Notes: a model not told the origin generated them from the letters alone. A stretch of DNA of 64,000 nt from Caryophanales bacterium (GCA_029256085.1 JAQSYP010000001.1:186001-250000); one strand, 5' to 3'; numbered from the stretch's first letter, positions 19,030 to 29,233 are shown. A program made the numbers and translations.

Positions 19030-20682
19030 ATGGAAAATTTAATGTTTTGTTATCAATGTGAACAAACTGTAGGTGGAAAAGGTTGCACAAAAATGGGTGT
19101 GTGTGGTAAAACTCCAGAAATTTCTAATCTTCAAGATTTACTAATATATCAGATTAAAGGAATTTCGTGTTATGCAAAGCCTCTTATAGATAATGAAGAA
19201 ATTATCGACAAGACGATAGTTGAGTTTGTGGAAAACGCATTATTCACAACGTTAACAAATGTTAACTTTGATGCTGAAGTACATGTAAGAATGTTAATAG
19301 AATCACAAGAAATTAAAGAATCTATGAGAAACAAGGCCCCTGAAGGTAATTATCCTGAAATGGCTACATATAATTTGAGTCAAACAAAAGAAGAAATGTT
19401 AAGAGATGCTGAAAAAGCTGGTATTATGTACGATCAAACTATGAATGAAGATATTCGTTCTTTAAGATCTACTATACTTTATGGGTTAAAGGGTATAAGT
19501 GCGTATGGCCATCAAGCAAGGTGGTTAGGGTACTATAATGACCATATTGATCAGTTTTATTTTAGAGCATTAGAAGCAATTTCTAATGATGACTTAACGT
19601 TAGAAGAATTAATTCAAATGACAATGCGTGCAGGTGAAGTAAGTGTAGAAGTAATGAAGCAACTTGATGAAGCAAATACTACAGAATATAAAAATCCTTC
19701 TGCTCAAAAAGTTAATGTAAAAGTTAAAAAAGGGCCATTTATAATTATTTCAGGTCATGATTTAAAAGATTTGCAAATGTTGTTAGAGCAAACTGATGGA
19801 AAAGGTATTAATATTTATACTCACGGCGAAATGTTACCAGCGCATGGGTATCCAGAGTTCAAAAAATATAAGCATCTTGCTGGGAATTTCGGTGGTGCTT
19901 GGCAAGATCAACAAAAGGAATTCGATGGTATTCCTGGATGTATTTTAATGACAACGAATTGTCTAATGAAGCCAAGAGAATCGTATAAGGACCGAATATT
20001 CACTACAAGTGTCGTTGGTTGGGATGGACTTCAGTATATTCCGGTTAAGGAAGATGGAACTAAAGACTTCTCTAAGATAATTAATAAGGCACTTGAACTT
20101 GGTGGATTTAAAGAAAATCAAAAGGAACAAGAGATTTTAGTAGGTTTTGGTCATCATGAAACGCTGTCTCATGCGGAAGTTATTGTTAATGCGGTTAAAG
20201 ATGGGAAAATAAAACACTTCTTCTTAATCGGAGGCTGTGATGGTGCTAGACCAGGTAGAAATTATTTTACTGAATTCGCTGAGAAAGTGCCTGAGGATTG
20301 TGTTATTCTTACATTAGCTTGTGGAAAATATAGATTTAATAAATTAGAATTTGGAACAGTAGCAGGATTGCCTAGATTATTAGATGTTGGTCAATGTAAT
20401 GATGCGTATTCAGCAGTACGTATTGCTTTAGCTTTATCAGATGCTTTTGATACTGATGTAAATTCTCTACCGTTAACAATTGTTTTATCATGGTATGAGC
20501 AAAAAGCGGTAGCAGACTTATTAGCACTTCTTTCATTAGGATTTAAGAATATGTATCTAGGTCCAAGTTTACCTGCATTTATCTCACCAAATGTTCTGCA
20601 GTTTTTAGTGGATTCTTTTGGACTTAAACCAATTAGCACACCTGATGCAGATTTAAAATCTTCTCTAAGAGCTGTAATTTAA
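19030..20682 (+). CDS. hcp: Hybrid-cluster protein (hydroxylamine reductase-type)
   Basis: This 550-residue Hcp binds one cubane iron-sulfur cluster and the unusual hybrid Fe-S-O cluster. Members reduce hydroxylamine or nitric oxide and are linked to nitrosative stress and anaerobiosis. Cysteines 7, 10, 19 and 25 in the N-terminal segment form the first cluster site. Hybrid-cluster ligands appear as TTNCLMKP, GGCDGARPG, TLACGKYRF and DVGQCNDAYS. The ATG follows AAAGGGG. It is a single gene inserted between gerE and murI, with no reductase partner (hcr) next to it. Confidence 0.95.
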   Translation: MENLMFCYQCEQTVGGKGCTKMGVCGKTPEISNLQDLLIYQIKGISCYAKPLIDNEEIIDKTIVEFVENALFTTLTNVNFDAEVHVRMLIESQEIKESMRNKAPEGNYPEMATYNLSQTKEEMLRDAEKAGIMYDQTMNEDIRSLRSTILYGLKGISAYGHQARWLGYYNDHIDQFYFRALEAISNDDLTLEELIQMTMRAGEVSVEVMKQLDEANTTEYKNPSAQKVNVKVKKGPFIIISGHDLKDLQMLLEQTDGKGINIYTHGEMLPAHGYPEFKKYKHLAGNFGGAWQDQQKEFDGIPGCILMTTNCLMKPRESYKDRIFTTSVVGWDGLQYIPVKEDGTKDFSKIINKALELGGFKENQKEQEILVGFGHHETLSHAEVIVNAVKDGKIKHFFLIGGCDGARPGRNYFTEFAEKVPEDCVILTLACGKYRFNKLEFGTVAGLPRLLDVGQCNDAYSAVRIALALSDAFDTDVNSLPLTIVLSWYEQKAVADLLALLSLGFKNMYLGPSLPAFISPNVLQFLVDSFGLKPISTPDADLKSSLRAVI

Positions 20683-20702
20683 ATAAAAATAATGTAAATT
20701 AG

Positions 20703-20733
20703 AATGCACATAGGACACTCTATGTGCATTTTC
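20703..20733 (+). terminator. Terminator-like hairpin after hcp
   Basis: AATGCACATA pairs with TATGTGCATT and is followed by a short TTTT tail. Confidence 0.65.
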
Positions 20734-20776
20734 CGTTTCAGAAACATATGTTAAACAATTTGGATTAAATATTGCG

Positions 20777-20836
20777 AAAAGTTAGTGATATATAGTTAAA
20801 AGTTAGTGATATATAGTTAAAAGTTAATGATATTTA
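20777..20836. repeat. 21-base tandem repeat, nearly three units
   Basis: The unit AAAAGTTAGTGATATATAGTT is repeated with starts of GTTAGTGAT at 20781 and 20802 and a variant GTTAATGAT at 20823, a strict 21-base period. It lies in the 289-base gap between hcp and murI. Confidence 0.85.
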
Positions 20837-20971
20837 AGGGCTTGGCAATCGTGGAGTTTTCTTTATGGAGGTATTTTAACAGTATTAGGAATAATTATTA
20901 AATAATGGTTGTAAATTTAGAAAGCTGGTGTTAATTTATTATAAGAAATAAGCACGAGAAGAGGCGATTTT

Positions 20972-21772
20972 TTGTATAGACCTATAGGGGTTATTGATTC
21001 TGGAGTTGGTGGTCTAACAGTAGCCAAGGAAATTATGAGACAGTTACCTAAAGAAGAGATAATATATTTAGGCGACACTGCAAGATGTCCATATGGCCCG
21101 CGGCCTTGGGAAGAAATTAGAGATTTTACATGGGAAATAACAAACTATTTACTAAAATATAATATAAAATTGCTTGTGATAGCATGTAATACTGCTACTT
21201 CAGTTGTATTAGATGAAATGCAAGAAAAACTAAACATTCCTGTAGTAGGTGTCATATTTCCAGGTGCCAGAGCAGCGATCAAAAATACAAATAATGATAG
21301 AATTGGTGTAATTGGAACAATAGGTACTATTAACTCTAAAGCGTATGAAAGAGCACTTAAAAGTATTAATAGCGATGTTTTTGTACATGGAGTTGCCTGT
21401 CCAGAATATGTCCCGATTATCGAAAGTGGAAACTACCACGGTGAAATAGCATATGAAATAATTGAAAATGCCCTTATTCCACTAAAAGGAAGAGATATTG
21501 ATACTTTAATTTTAGGGTGCACACACTATCCAATAATTTCAAAGCATATCAAAAAGGTTATGGGTAGTAGTGTGAAATTAATAAGTTCAGGAGAAGAGAC
21601 GGCTAGAGAAGTAAGTGTTATTCTTCAGCATAGTAAACTATTAAATGATGGTAAGGGTAAAAGAGAGCATAAATTTTTAACTACAGGTGCTAGTGAAGTT
21701 TTCGAAAAAATAGCAAGGGAAATGTTTGGACACAATCTAAGTAGCATTGAGAATATAAGATTAAATGACTGA
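20972..21772 (+). CDS. murI: Glutamate racemase
   Basis: This 266-residue racemase converts L-glutamate to the D-glutamate needed for peptidoglycan. [14 protein letters not shown] supplies the first catalytic aspartate and serine, and VIACNTATS and LGCTHYP carry the two catalytic cysteines. The start is TTG 20972 after AGAGGCGAT; the conserved domain begins only five codons later. It corresponds to racE of B. subtilis, just upstream of gerM, with the same order here. Confidence 0.95.
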   Translation: MYRPIGVIDSGVGGLTVAKEIMRQLPKEEIIYLGDTARCPYGPRPWEEIRDFTWEITNYLLKYNIKLLVIACNTATSVVLDEMQEKLNIPVVGVIFPGARAAIKNTNNDRIGVIGTIGTINSKAYERALKSINSDVFVHGVACPEYVPIIESGNYHGEIAYEIIENALIPLKGRDIDTLILGCTHYPIISKHIKKVMGSSVKLISSGEETAREVSVILQHSKLLNDGKGKREHKFLTTGASEVFEKIAREMFGHNLSSIENIRLND

Positions 21773-21885
21773 AATGCATTTTTATAATGCATTTTATTTT
21801 TTTCTCTTTAATAGTCTATTACTTGTTCTATTTTTTAATAGAGCTCGTATATATTATAGTACAAACTATAATGGGAGGGAAAAGT

Positions 21886-22923
21886 ATGCCATTTTCAAAT
21901 CGAAAGAAACTTGTTGTAACAATTTTAGCTACAAGCATTGTAGCTTCAGGTTGTGGCTTTAATTTTCCAAAAGATGCTAATGAAATTAATCCACCAAAAA
22001 AAATTGAGGTCGTAAGTAAAACAGAAACAAAGAAATCCATTAAACAAGGCTATGTTCTGAGAGAGATATATTTAATAGATAGTAATGGTTTTGTTGTACC
22101 TCAAACTGTACAAGTTAAAGCTGATAACTCTGCGATAAAGCAGGCATTAGATCTACTAGTTCAGGGAGGACCAGTAACCGAATTATTACCTGATGGATTC
22201 AGAGGAGTATTGCCAGCAGATACTGTTATAAAAAGTGTTAACTTAAAAGATGACGGAACTTTAGTAATTGATTTCTCACCAGAATTTAAAAATTATAATA
22301 AATCAGATGAAATGCTAGTAATGCAGTCAATTGGTTGGACTGCAACACAGTTTAACAATGTTAAAAATGTAAAACTACGAATTAACGGAATTGATCAAAA
22401 TGTTATGCCTGTCGCTAAAACACCAATTGGTGAAGGGTTAAATAGAGATTTGGGAATTAATTTAGTAAAAAGTGATGTTGTTGATATCATGAATTCTAAA
22501 CCAATTACAGTATATTATTTGTCACAAGTTGGAAAGCTTAATTATTACGTTCCTGTTACGAAGAGAATTCCAATGGAAAAAACAGATATGTATGCAGCGG
22601 TAGTAGAGGAGTTAGTAAAAGGTCCGAGTTATAGTTCGAACTTATTGAGTGATTTTAACTCTGATGTAGAACTATTAGAAACACCAAAGGCTCAAAATGG
22701 ACAATTAACACTTAACTTCAATGAAAATATCTTTACAAATGCAGATAAGAAAGAGATCTCGAAGTTCGCCCTTAACTCATTAGTATTATCACTTACTGAG
22801 CAACCAGGTGTAGAGAAAGTATCAATTCAAGTTAATGGTAAGGGGAATTTATTAGATGAAGATGGCAAGTCTTTAACCAAGCCAGTAATAAGACCAAGTC
22901 ATATAAATACAGGCAAATACTAA
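21886..22923 (+). CDS. gerM: Spore germination lipoprotein GerM
   Basis: This 345-residue lipoprotein has a short basic N-terminus, a hydrophobic stretch and a lipobox ending VASGC at about residues 20-24. Two GerMN domains follow, near 75-190 and 225-340, with the repeated pattern of the form LVQGGPVTELLPDGF and LVKGPSYSSNLL. In B. subtilis GerM is needed for normal cortex formation and germination and links the outer forespore membrane to the SpoIIIA-SpoIIQ complex. ATG 21886 follows TGGGAGGGA. It lies 113 bases downstream of murI. Confidence 0.93.
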   Translation: MPFSNRKKLVVTILATSIVASGCGFNFPKDANEINPPKKIEVVSKTETKKSIKQGYVLREIYLIDSNGFVVPQTVQVKADNSAIKQALDLLVQGGPVTELLPDGFRGVLPADTVIKSVNLKDDGTLVIDFSPEFKNYNKSDEMLVMQSIGWTATQFNNVKNVKLRINGIDQNVMPVAKTPIGEGLNRDLGINLVKSDVVDIMNSKPITVYYLSQVGKLNYYVPVTKRIPMEKTDMYAAVVEELVKGPSYSSNLLSDFNSDVELLETPKAQNGQLTLNFNENIFTNADKKEISKFALNSLVLSLTEQPGVEKVSIQVNGKGNLLDEDGKSLTKPVIRPSHINTGKY

Positions 22924-22952
22924 ACCGAGTTTATCTCGGTTTATTTTTTTTT
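22922..22952 (+). terminator. Rho-independent terminator after gerM
   Basis: AACCGAG pairs with CTCGGTT, followed by a long T run. The stop codon lies at the foot of the stem. Confidence 0.85.
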
Positions 22953-23136
22953 GATTAAAAAAGTTACATTTCGGATTAAAAAAATTTATTTCGGATCAAA
23001 AAATTATTCAATCTAAAAAAATTGAGTCATAGACGAACCTTGCAAAAATTAATTGGGGTGATATTTGTGTTTTAAGTGCAATTTATATATTATTTTTATT
23101 ATGACTAATTATTTAGCAAAATTCAGGAGGCTTCTT

Positions 23137-23880
23137 ATGAGACACGATGGAAGAGATAATGCAGAGTTAAGATCGATTAATATACAAACTGATTATTTAA
23201 TTAACCCAGAAGGATCGGTTCTTATATCAGTTGGGAATACAAAAATAATTTGTAATGCAACTGTAGAAGAAAAAGTACCACCATTCATGAGGGGTGAGGG
23301 TAGGGGATGGGTTACAGCAGAATATTCTATGCTTCCTCGTGCAACTGAACAGAGGACTCAAAGGGAATCATCAAAAGGAAAAGTTTCAGGTAGAACAATG
23401 GAAATTCAAAGATTGATCGGGAGAGCTCTAAGGTCAATTGTTGATTTAGAAGCCCTAGGTGAGAGAACTATTTGGATTGATTGTGATGTTATACAAGCAG
23501 ATGGAGGAACTAGAACTGCGTCGATTTCTGGAGCTTTTGTTGCGATGGCAATAGCAATACATAAGATATATTCCGAACATAAATTACAAAAATTCCCAAT
23601 TAAAGATTTTCTTGCGGCAACATCAGTTGGTATCCTTGAAAATGGTGATGCCGTACTAGATTTAAACTATGTTGAGGATTCTGCTTGTGCTGTTGACATG
23701 AACGTAGTCATGACTGGACAAGAAAGATTTGTCGAACTCCAAGGAACAGGTGAGGAAGCAACATTCTCCCATGATGAACTTCAACAAATCCTCGATCTTG
23801 CAAAAAAGGGAATTAATGAAATTATTCAGAAACAAATAGAGGCACTTGGAGAAATTTCAAACCTAATAAGCAATAAATAG
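23137..23880 (+). CDS. rph: Ribonuclease PH
   Basis: This 247-residue phosphorolytic 3' exoribonuclease trims tRNA 3' ends. [12 protein letters not shown], the phosphate-site [25 protein letters not shown] and [17 protein letters not shown] are canonical. ATG 23137 sits behind a strong CAGGAGGC; upstream in-frame codons read as low-complexity leader. It forms a tight group with the ITPase and phosphoesterase genes (9- and 5-base gaps), as in B. subtilis rph-ysnA-ysnB. Confidence 0.96.
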   Translation: MRHDGRDNAELRSINIQTDYLINPEGSVLISVGNTKIICNATVEEKVPPFMRGEGRGWVTAEYSMLPRATEQRTQRESSKGKVSGRTMEIQRLIGRALRSIVDLEALGERTIWIDCDVIQADGGTRTASISGAFVAMAIAIHKIYSEHKLQKFPIKDFLAATSVGILENGDAVLDLNYVEDSACAVDMNVVMTGQERFVELQGTGEEATFSHDELQQILDLAKKGINEIIQKQIEALGEISNLISNK

Positions 23881-23889
23881 GAGTCTAAA

Positions 23890-24480
23890 ATGGAAATATT
23901 AATTGCCACAAAGAATATTGGGAAAATAAAAGAATTCAAAGGGATGTTTGAAAGTATTGGACATAATGTAAAATCACTGATTGACTTTCCAGATATTACA
24001 GAAATTGAAGAGACTGGAACTACATTTGAAGAAAATGCGATTATAAAAGCTAGAAAATTATCTAGGTTAACAGGTAAAATTGTTATTTCAGATGACTCCG
24101 GACTTGAGGTAGATGCACTTAATGGTGAACCTGGAGTATATTCAGCTAGGTACGCGGGAAACAACAAAAATGACGAAGATAATATTAATCTAGTTTTGGA
24201 AAAGTTAAAAGGCGTACCTACTGAAAAGAGGACGGCAAGATTTATATGTGTAATTGCTGTAGTATTCCCAACTGGTAGCACGGAGACATTCAAAGGAATA
24301 TGTGAAGGAATTATTACTGAAGAAAAAAAAGGTAATGAAGGATTTGGTTATGACCCGATAATGTACATTCCAAAACTTAATAGAACTATGGCAGAACTAA
24401 CAAAAGATGAAAAAAATCAGATCAGTCATAGAGGTAATGCATTACGTAAAATGTTAGATAAAATGATAATATTCAGGTAA
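23890..24480 (+). CDS. rdgB: XTP/dITP diphosphatase (RdgB/HAM1 family)
   Basis: This 196-residue pyrophosphatase removes non-canonical purine nucleotides such as dITP and XTP from the pool. The N-terminal IATKNIGKIKEF, the GTTFEENAIIKAR motif, VISDDSGLEVDALNGEPGVYSAR, and the C-terminal GFGYDPIMY and ISHRGNALRKM are family hallmarks. It is the YsnA equivalent. It starts 9 bases after rph with a GGAG site. Confidence 0.94.
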   Translation: MEILIATKNIGKIKEFKGMFESIGHNVKSLIDFPDITEIEETGTTFEENAIIKARKLSRLTGKIVISDDSGLEVDALNGEPGVYSARYAGNNKNDEDNINLVLEKLKGVPTEKRTARFICVIAVVFPTGSTETFKGICEGIITEEKKGNEGFGYDPIMYIPKLNRTMAELTKDEKNQISHRGNALRKMLDKMIIFR

Positions 24481-24485
24481 AATAC

Positions 24486-24989
24486 ATGAAAATACTTATA
24501 ATTAGTGATACTCACGGCGAAAAAGGTGTTATTAAAGAGTTAAATAAAAAATATAATAATACAGTTGCTTATAGTATTCACTGTGGTGACAGTGAGTTAA
24601 AATATGATGATCCAGTTATAAACAATTACTATATAGTAAAAGGGAACTGTGACTTCTTTGGTAAATTTGAAGAAGACTTACATATTAAAATTAAAGATTT
24701 AAGTATCTTTATAACACATGGGCACCGATATAATGTTAAGTCTCATTTATATATGCTAGAAGAAAAAGCCCAATCAATAGGTGCTAATATTGTATGTTTT
24801 GGGCACTCGCATTTGTTAGGTGTTGAGAAAATCAATGGAATATTGTATATTAATCCTGGAAGCTTGATTTTACCAAGAGGTAGAAAAGAAGGGACATACG
24901 TTATACTTGAAGAAAATAATAATGAATTAAATGTGCAAGTTTATAATGAAACTCACGAGCTTATTAAAACATTGAATTATGAAAAATAA
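24486..24989 (+). CDS. ysnB: YfcE/YsnB-type metallophosphoesterase
   Basis: This 167-residue calcineurin-like phosphoesterase has the full set of metal ligands: SDTHGE near residue 7, HCGDSE, GNCD, THGHRY and GHSHLLG. The physiological substrate is unknown. It is the last gene of the rph group, only 5 bases after the ITPase gene. A strong promoter for the tRNA genes follows immediately. Confidence 0.9.
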   Translation: MKILIISDTHGEKGVIKELNKKYNNTVAYSIHCGDSELKYDDPVINNYYIVKGNCDFFGKFEEDLHIKIKDLSIFITHGHRYNVKSHLYMLEEKAQSIGANIVCFGHSHLLGVEKINGILYINPGSLILPRGRKEGTYVILEENNNELNVQVYNETHELIKTLNYEK

Positions 24990-24997
24990 TTAAAGTG

Positions 24998-25026
24998 TTG
25001 ACATTTGGGATTAGAAGTTATACAAT
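24998..25026 (+). promoter_or_regulatory. Strong sigma-A promoter for the tRNA pair
   Basis: A perfect TTGACA at 24998-25003 is separated by 17 bases from TACAAT at 25021-25026. It lies just upstream of two tRNA genes. Confidence 0.8.
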
Positions 25027-25059
25027 TAACTTCGTCGTCACTTTCCAAGTGATACACAC

Positions 25060-25133
25060 GCGGGTGTAGTTTAATGGTAAAATGAGAGCCTTCCAAGCTC
25101 TGGTCGTGGGTTCGATTCCCATCACCCGCTCCA
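25060..25133 (+). tRNA. tRNA-Gly (anticodon TCC)
   Basis: The acceptor stem GCGGGTG pairs with CACCCGC. The anticodon stem AGAGC/GCTCT encloses CTTCCAA, giving anticodon TCC at 25092-25094. GTTCGATTC forms the T loop. The discriminator is T and the CCA end is encoded (25131-25133). Confidence 0.97.
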
Positions 25134-25139
25134 TAAAAT

Positions 25140-25213
<74 letters not shown>

Positions 25214-25220
25214 TAGACTA

Positions 25221-25247
25221 AAGACTAGCGATGTGCTAGTCTTTTTT
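25221..25247 (+). terminator. Rho-independent terminator after the tRNA pair
   Basis: AAGACTAGC pairs with GCTAGTCTT around GATGT, followed by a T run. Confidence 0.88.
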
Positions 25248-25279
25248 CGTATATACTATAATTTATAGGATGAGTGCTA

Positions 25280-26233
25280 ATGGATAAAAAAGTAACAACA
25301 CTACCATTTATCAAATCAAAATTTCATGATTTAATAGAAGACTTATTCAAGAAAGAACAATATGATCAAGCCCTTATAAAAATAAATGAATATGAACAGT
25401 TGTTTGACCTTACCATTCAACATGAACTGCTACGGTCAATTTGTTTGTTTGAATATGGTAAAGAACCATTATCGAAAGAACTCCTCATTGCTTTTTTTAG
25501 TAAAAATCCTAAAATTAACGATAACCATCTTAGTTTTTTCAAGCAAACTGTAATTTTCTATGAAGGGTTAGAACAGTGGACCAAATGGTTTGAAAATAAT
25601 TTTCCTAAATATAGTGTGATTACATCAAAAATCAATAAAAATCCTATAGAACACATTAATATCAACAACGAGGTAGATATAAAATTATCAACACCAAACG
25701 TTTTGTTACAGAAAGAATGGAATCACGTATTTATAGAAAACAATAACACAACCTTACAAATAGAGTGGCTATATACTTCTATTGAGAAACCGATATTGCC
25801 TATTAAAAATGAAGTTCAAGAATTCCTAATGAGTGACAATAAGAATCCCTTTATAAAAACATTAATTTTAGAATGGATAGGTAAACAAGATGTAAATTAC
25901 ACTATAAAAATATGTAAGTTTGGCAGTGAATTGGACTGGAACTTGAATGATTATCCATCTCCATTTGAAACTAATTACTTTTTAGATATAGTTCGCAAAT
26001 TGCAGTACAATTACGAGAAGAATCCTTCTTATTTAGAATTATCTATTGATATACTTAAAAAATATATTTTAGTGTTTTATCCTTTCGAAAACATAAATAT
26101 CGAAAAACTTATTGAAGCAATTAATGTTTATATAATAGAAACATTTGGGAATAACGAAGAATGTAATTATGAAATTAATGAGATTAAGAATAAATTGATT
26201 CTTGCTCAACAGATTTTCCTTCAATTTAGTTAG
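25280..26233 (+). CDS. TPR-like protein upstream of tig (YsoA-like)
   Basis: This 317-residue cytosolic protein begins with a helical repeat-like segment (DLFKKEQYDQALIKINEYEQ, near residues 19-38). The rest is rich in Asn, Ile, Glu and Lys and predicted mostly helical. B. subtilis has a TPR protein, YsoA, directly upstream of tig, and position plus N-terminal helices suggest this is its counterpart; I cannot show a full alignment. ATG 25280 follows TAGGATGAG. The function is unknown. Confidence 0.6.
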   Translation: MDKKVTTLPFIKSKFHDLIEDLFKKEQYDQALIKINEYEQLFDLTIQHELLRSICLFEYGKEPLSKELLIAFFSKNPKINDNHLSFFKQTVIFYEGLEQWTKWFENNFPKYSVITSKINKNPIEHININNEVDIKLSTPNVLLQKEWNHVFIENNNTTLQIEWLYTSIEKPILPIKNEVQEFLMSDNKNPFIKTLILEWIGKQDVNYTIKICKFGSELDWNLNDYPSPFETNYFLDIVRKLQYNYEKNPSYLELSIDILKKYILVFYPFENINIEKLIEAINVYIIETFGNNEECNYEINEIKNKLILAQQIFLQFS

Positions 26234-26251
26234 GATAACGAGTCCTAAATA

Positions 26252-26279
26252 TTGAAAGGGAAAAATTGTGTGTTATAAT
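26252..26279 (+). promoter_or_regulatory. Candidate sigma-A promoter for tig
   Basis: TTGAAA at 26252-26257, a 16-base spacer and TATAAT at 26274-26279 preceded by TGT (an extended -10). The leader to tig would be about 100 bases and contains a small GCGTACATACGC palindrome. Confidence 0.65.
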
Positions 26280-26384
26280 GTAATAGTTGAAATTTCAAAG
26301 CGTACATACGCAGTAAATTAATGAACTGTGTTCACATGAATACATTCTTAGTCAAACATACAAATTTTTGGAGGGATTTTATTA

Positions 26385-27665
26385 ATGTCTGCTAAATGGG
26401 AAAAACTAGAAGGCAATGTTGGAGTATTAACAATCGAAGTTGATGCTGCAGAAGTTAATGCTGGACTTGATGAAGCATTTAAAAAAGTTGTAAAGAAAGT
26501 AAATGTACCTGGTTTTCGTAAAGGTAAATTACCTCGTCCGATTTTTGAAAAACAATTCGGAGTTGAGGCACTATACCAAGATGCATTAGATATCATTTTA
26601 CCAGTTGCGTACTCAAATGCTGTCGAAGAAGCTGGAATTACTCCAGTAGATCGTCCTGAGATAGATATCGAACAAATGGAAAAGGGTAAGAATCTAATTT
26701 TTACAGCTAAAGTTGTTGTTAAGCCTGAAGTAAAGCTTGGTGAATATAAAGGACTTGAGGCAACTATTTTAGATACAACAGTTTCTGACGAAGATGTTGC
26801 AGCTGAAATTACAAAACTTCAACAACGTGGTGCAGAGCTAGTAATTAAAGAAGAAGGAACTGTGGAAAACGGTGATACTACTGTTATCGACTTTGAAGGG
26901 TTTGTTGATGGTGTAGCTTTTGAAGGTGGAAAAGGTTCTAACTACCCACTTGAAATTGGTTCAGGTTCTTTCATTCCAGGATTTGAAGAGCAACTGATTG
27001 GTCTAAAAGCTGGAGAAAGTAAAGATGTTGAAGTTTCTTTCCCAGAAGAATATCATGCTCCTGACCTTGCAGGAAAGCCTGCAACATTTAAGGTTACAAT
27101 TCATGAAATTAAAAATAAAGAATTACCTGAATTAAATGATGAGTTTGTTAAAGACTTAAACCAAGATGGCGTTGAAACATTAGAGCAATTACGTACAAGT
27201 GTACGTGAAAAGCTAGAAGGATCAAAAAAGCATGAAGCAGAACATGCATTACACGACTCATTAGTAGATCAAGCAACTGCAAACGCTGAAATTGATGTTC
27301 CTGAAGCTATGATTGAAACAGAAATCGAAAGAATGGTTAAAGAATTCGACCAACGTCTTTCTGCTCAAGGTATGAATCTTGAATTGTATTATCAGTATAC
27401 AGGTTCTACTGAAGAAACTTTACAAACATCTATGAGACCAGAAGCTGAATCTAGAGTAAGAGTAAATCTTGTTTTAGAAGCTATTGCTGATGCTGAGAAT
27501 CTTGAAGCAACTGAGACAGATGTTGAAGCTGAATTAACAAAAATTGCAGAACAATACGGTATGGACGTTAACCAAATCAAAACAATGCTTCCAAACCTAG
27601 ATGCACTTAAAGAAGATTTAAAACTTCGTAAAGCTGTAGAATTCTTAGTAGCTAATAAAAAATAA
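26385..27665 (+). CDS. tig: Trigger factor
   Basis: This 426-residue ribosome-associated chaperone and peptidyl-prolyl isomerase binds nascent chains at the exit tunnel. The ribosome-binding signature [12 protein letters not shown] lies at about residues 43-54. An FKBP-type domain follows ([42 protein letters not shown]; about 160-245), then the long helical C-terminal arms. The ATG follows TTGGAGGGA. It lies upstream of clpX, as in most bacteria. A long hairpin without a T run follows (27675-27705). Confidence 0.96.
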   Translation: MSAKWEKLEGNVGVLTIEVDAAEVNAGLDEAFKKVVKKVNVPGFRKGKLPRPIFEKQFGVEALYQDALDIILPVAYSNAVEEAGITPVDRPEIDIEQMEKGKNLIFTAKVVVKPEVKLGEYKGLEATILDTTVSDEDVAAEITKLQQRGAELVIKEEGTVENGDTTVIDFEGFVDGVAFEGGKGSNYPLEIGSGSFIPGFEEQLIGLKAGESKDVEVSFPEEYHAPDLAGKPATFKVTIHEIKNKELPELNDEFVKDLNQDGVETLEQLRTSVREKLEGSKKHEAEHALHDSLVDQATANAEIDVPEAMIETEIERMVKEFDQRLSAQGMNLELYYQYTGSTEETLQTSMRPEAESRVRVNLVLEAIADAENLEATETDVEAELTKIAEQYGMDVNQIKTMLPNLDALKEDLKLRKAVEFLVANKK

Positions 27666-27674
27666 ATCAACATA

Positions 27675-27705
27675 AAGGCAAGGCGCGATTTTTGTGCCTT
27701 GCCTT
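27675..27705 (+). terminator. Hairpin after tig without a T tail
   Basis: AAGGCAAGGC pairs exactly with GCCTTGCCTT around an 11-base loop. The following bases AGATTATAAG are not T-rich, so it may be an RNA-stabilising or weak terminator structure. Confidence 0.55.
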
Positions 27706-27920
27706 AGATTATAAGAAAAAATTATATACATTAATATTTAAACTATTTTTTACATAATGTCATGTAATTGTACGATAATACAAATAAATGAATATAATGA
27801 AGTTCAATAATTATGAAATTGACATGAAATATGATAAAATCCTTTACATAGTAAGTCTAAGTTTTAAATATCATGTACTATACATAGTTATACGCGAATG
27901 AACAATATAGGGGTGAATGT

Positions 27921-29186
27921 ATGTTTAAGTTCCAGGATGAAAAAGGACAGTTGAAATGTTCGTTTTGCGGAAAATCACAAGAACAAGTGAGGAAATTAGT
28001 CGCAGGACCAGGCGTTTACATATGTGATGAATGTATTGAACTTTGCACAGAAATAGTTCAAGAGGAACTCGGTCCTGATGAAGAACTTGATCTTAAAGAC
28101 GTACCAAAACCAGCAGAAATTAAAGATATCCTTGATGAGTATGTAATCGGACAAAATCAAGCTAAGAAGAATCTATCAGTTGCAGTTTATAACCATTACA
28201 AACGAATTAACACTAACAGTAAGATTGATGATGTTGAGTTATCTAAATCAAATATCTGTTTAATTGGTCCAACTGGTAGTGGTAAGACATTGCTAGCGCA
28301 AACCTTGGCTAGAATTTTAAATGTTCCATTTGCAATTGCCGATGCAACTTCATTAACTGAAGCTGGATACGTAGGTGAAGACGTAGAGAATATACTTCTA
28401 AAGCTAATTCAAGCAGCTGATTATGATGTTGAAAAAGCTGAAAAGGGTATAATCTATATCGATGAAATTGATAAGATTGCAAGAAAATCAGAGAATCCAT
28501 CGATAACTCGAGATGTAAGCGGTGAAGGAGTACAGCAGGCCCTTCTAAAAATTTTAGAAGGAACTGTAGCGAGTGTACCACCACAAGGTGGTAGAAAGCA
28601 TCCACATCAAGAGTTTATTCAGATTGACACTACAAACATTTTATTTATTTGTGGTGGGGCATTTGATGGCATCGAACAAGTAATAAAACGTAGGCTAGGT
28701 AAAAAAGTAATCGGATTTGGTTCTGAAGGACAAAAGAAAAATGTCGATGATACTAATTTACTTTCAAAAGTTTTACCTGAAGACTTGTTAAAATACGGTC
28801 TAATACCAGAATTTATTGGACGTTTGCCAGTAATGGCGACTCTAGAACTGCTTGATGAAGCAGCATTAGTAGAAATTTTAACAAAGCCTAAAAACGCTTT
28901 GGTAAAACAATTCGAGAAGTTAGTTTCTATAGATGATGTTAAACTAGAATTTGAAGAAGACGCACTTAAAGAGATCGCAAAAGAGGCTATCCAAAGAAAA
29001 ACAGGTGCTCGTGGTCTTCGTTCAATAATAGAAGGTGTAATGTTAGACTTAATGTTTGAGTTGCCTTCTAGAGACGATGTCGATAAATGTGTTATAACAG
29101 CTGAAACAATTGTTAACAAATCATTCCCAAAGATGTATACAAAAGATGGGGAAACTGTAGAACACCAGAGCAAGACATCAGCATAA
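27921..29186 (+). CDS. clpX: ATP-dependent Clp protease ATP-binding subunit ClpX
   Basis: This 421-residue AAA+ unfoldase feeds substrates to ClpP. The N-terminal C4 zinc domain reads CSFCGKS, then CDECIELC (about residues 14-42). Walker A GPTGSGKT is near 115, Walker [11 protein letters not shown] near 178 and the sensor/arginine region [12 protein letters not shown] near 295. The IGF-type loop for ClpP contact is KKVIGFGSE near 264. The ATG follows ATAGGGGTG. The 255-base gap before it is AT-rich; I see no clear operator there. Confidence 0.97.
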   Translation: MFKFQDEKGQLKCSFCGKSQEQVRKLVAGPGVYICDECIELCTEIVQEELGPDEELDLKDVPKPAEIKDILDEYVIGQNQAKKNLSVAVYNHYKRINTNSKIDDVELSKSNICLIGPTGSGKTLLAQTLARILNVPFAIADATSLTEAGYVGEDVENILLKLIQAADYDVEKAEKGIIYIDEIDKIARKSENPSITRDVSGEGVQQALLKILEGTVASVPPQGGRKHPHQEFIQIDTTNILFICGGAFDGIEQVIKRRLGKKVIGFGSEGQKKNVDDTNLLSKVLPEDLLKYGLIPEFIGRLPVMATLELLDEAALVEILTKPKNALVKQFEKLVSIDDVKLEFEEDALKEIAKEAIQRKTGARGLRSIIEGVMLDLMFELPSRDDVDKCVITAETIVNKSFPKMYTKDGETVEHQSKTSA

Positions 29187-29204
29187 CTTAATAAAATTAT
29201 TATC

Positions 29205-29232
29205 AAGACAGCCCAATAAGGCTGTCTTTTTA
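29205..29232 (+). terminator. Rho-independent terminator after clpX
   Basis: AAGACAGCC pairs with GGCTGTCTT around CAATAA, then a T run. Confidence 0.85.
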
Positions 29233-29233
29233 C

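Noticed and set aside
23826-24293. 155-codon minus-strand frame
   Set aside because: It is antisense to the RdgB-type gene, which has every family motif.
27819-27840. TTGACA at 27819 with TAAAAT at 27835 as the clpX promoter
   Set aside because: The spacer is only 10 bases, too short for a sigma-A promoter.
28619-29206. 195-codon open frame on the minus strand
   Set aside because: It is antisense to clpX, Ser/Asn rich and without any family pattern.
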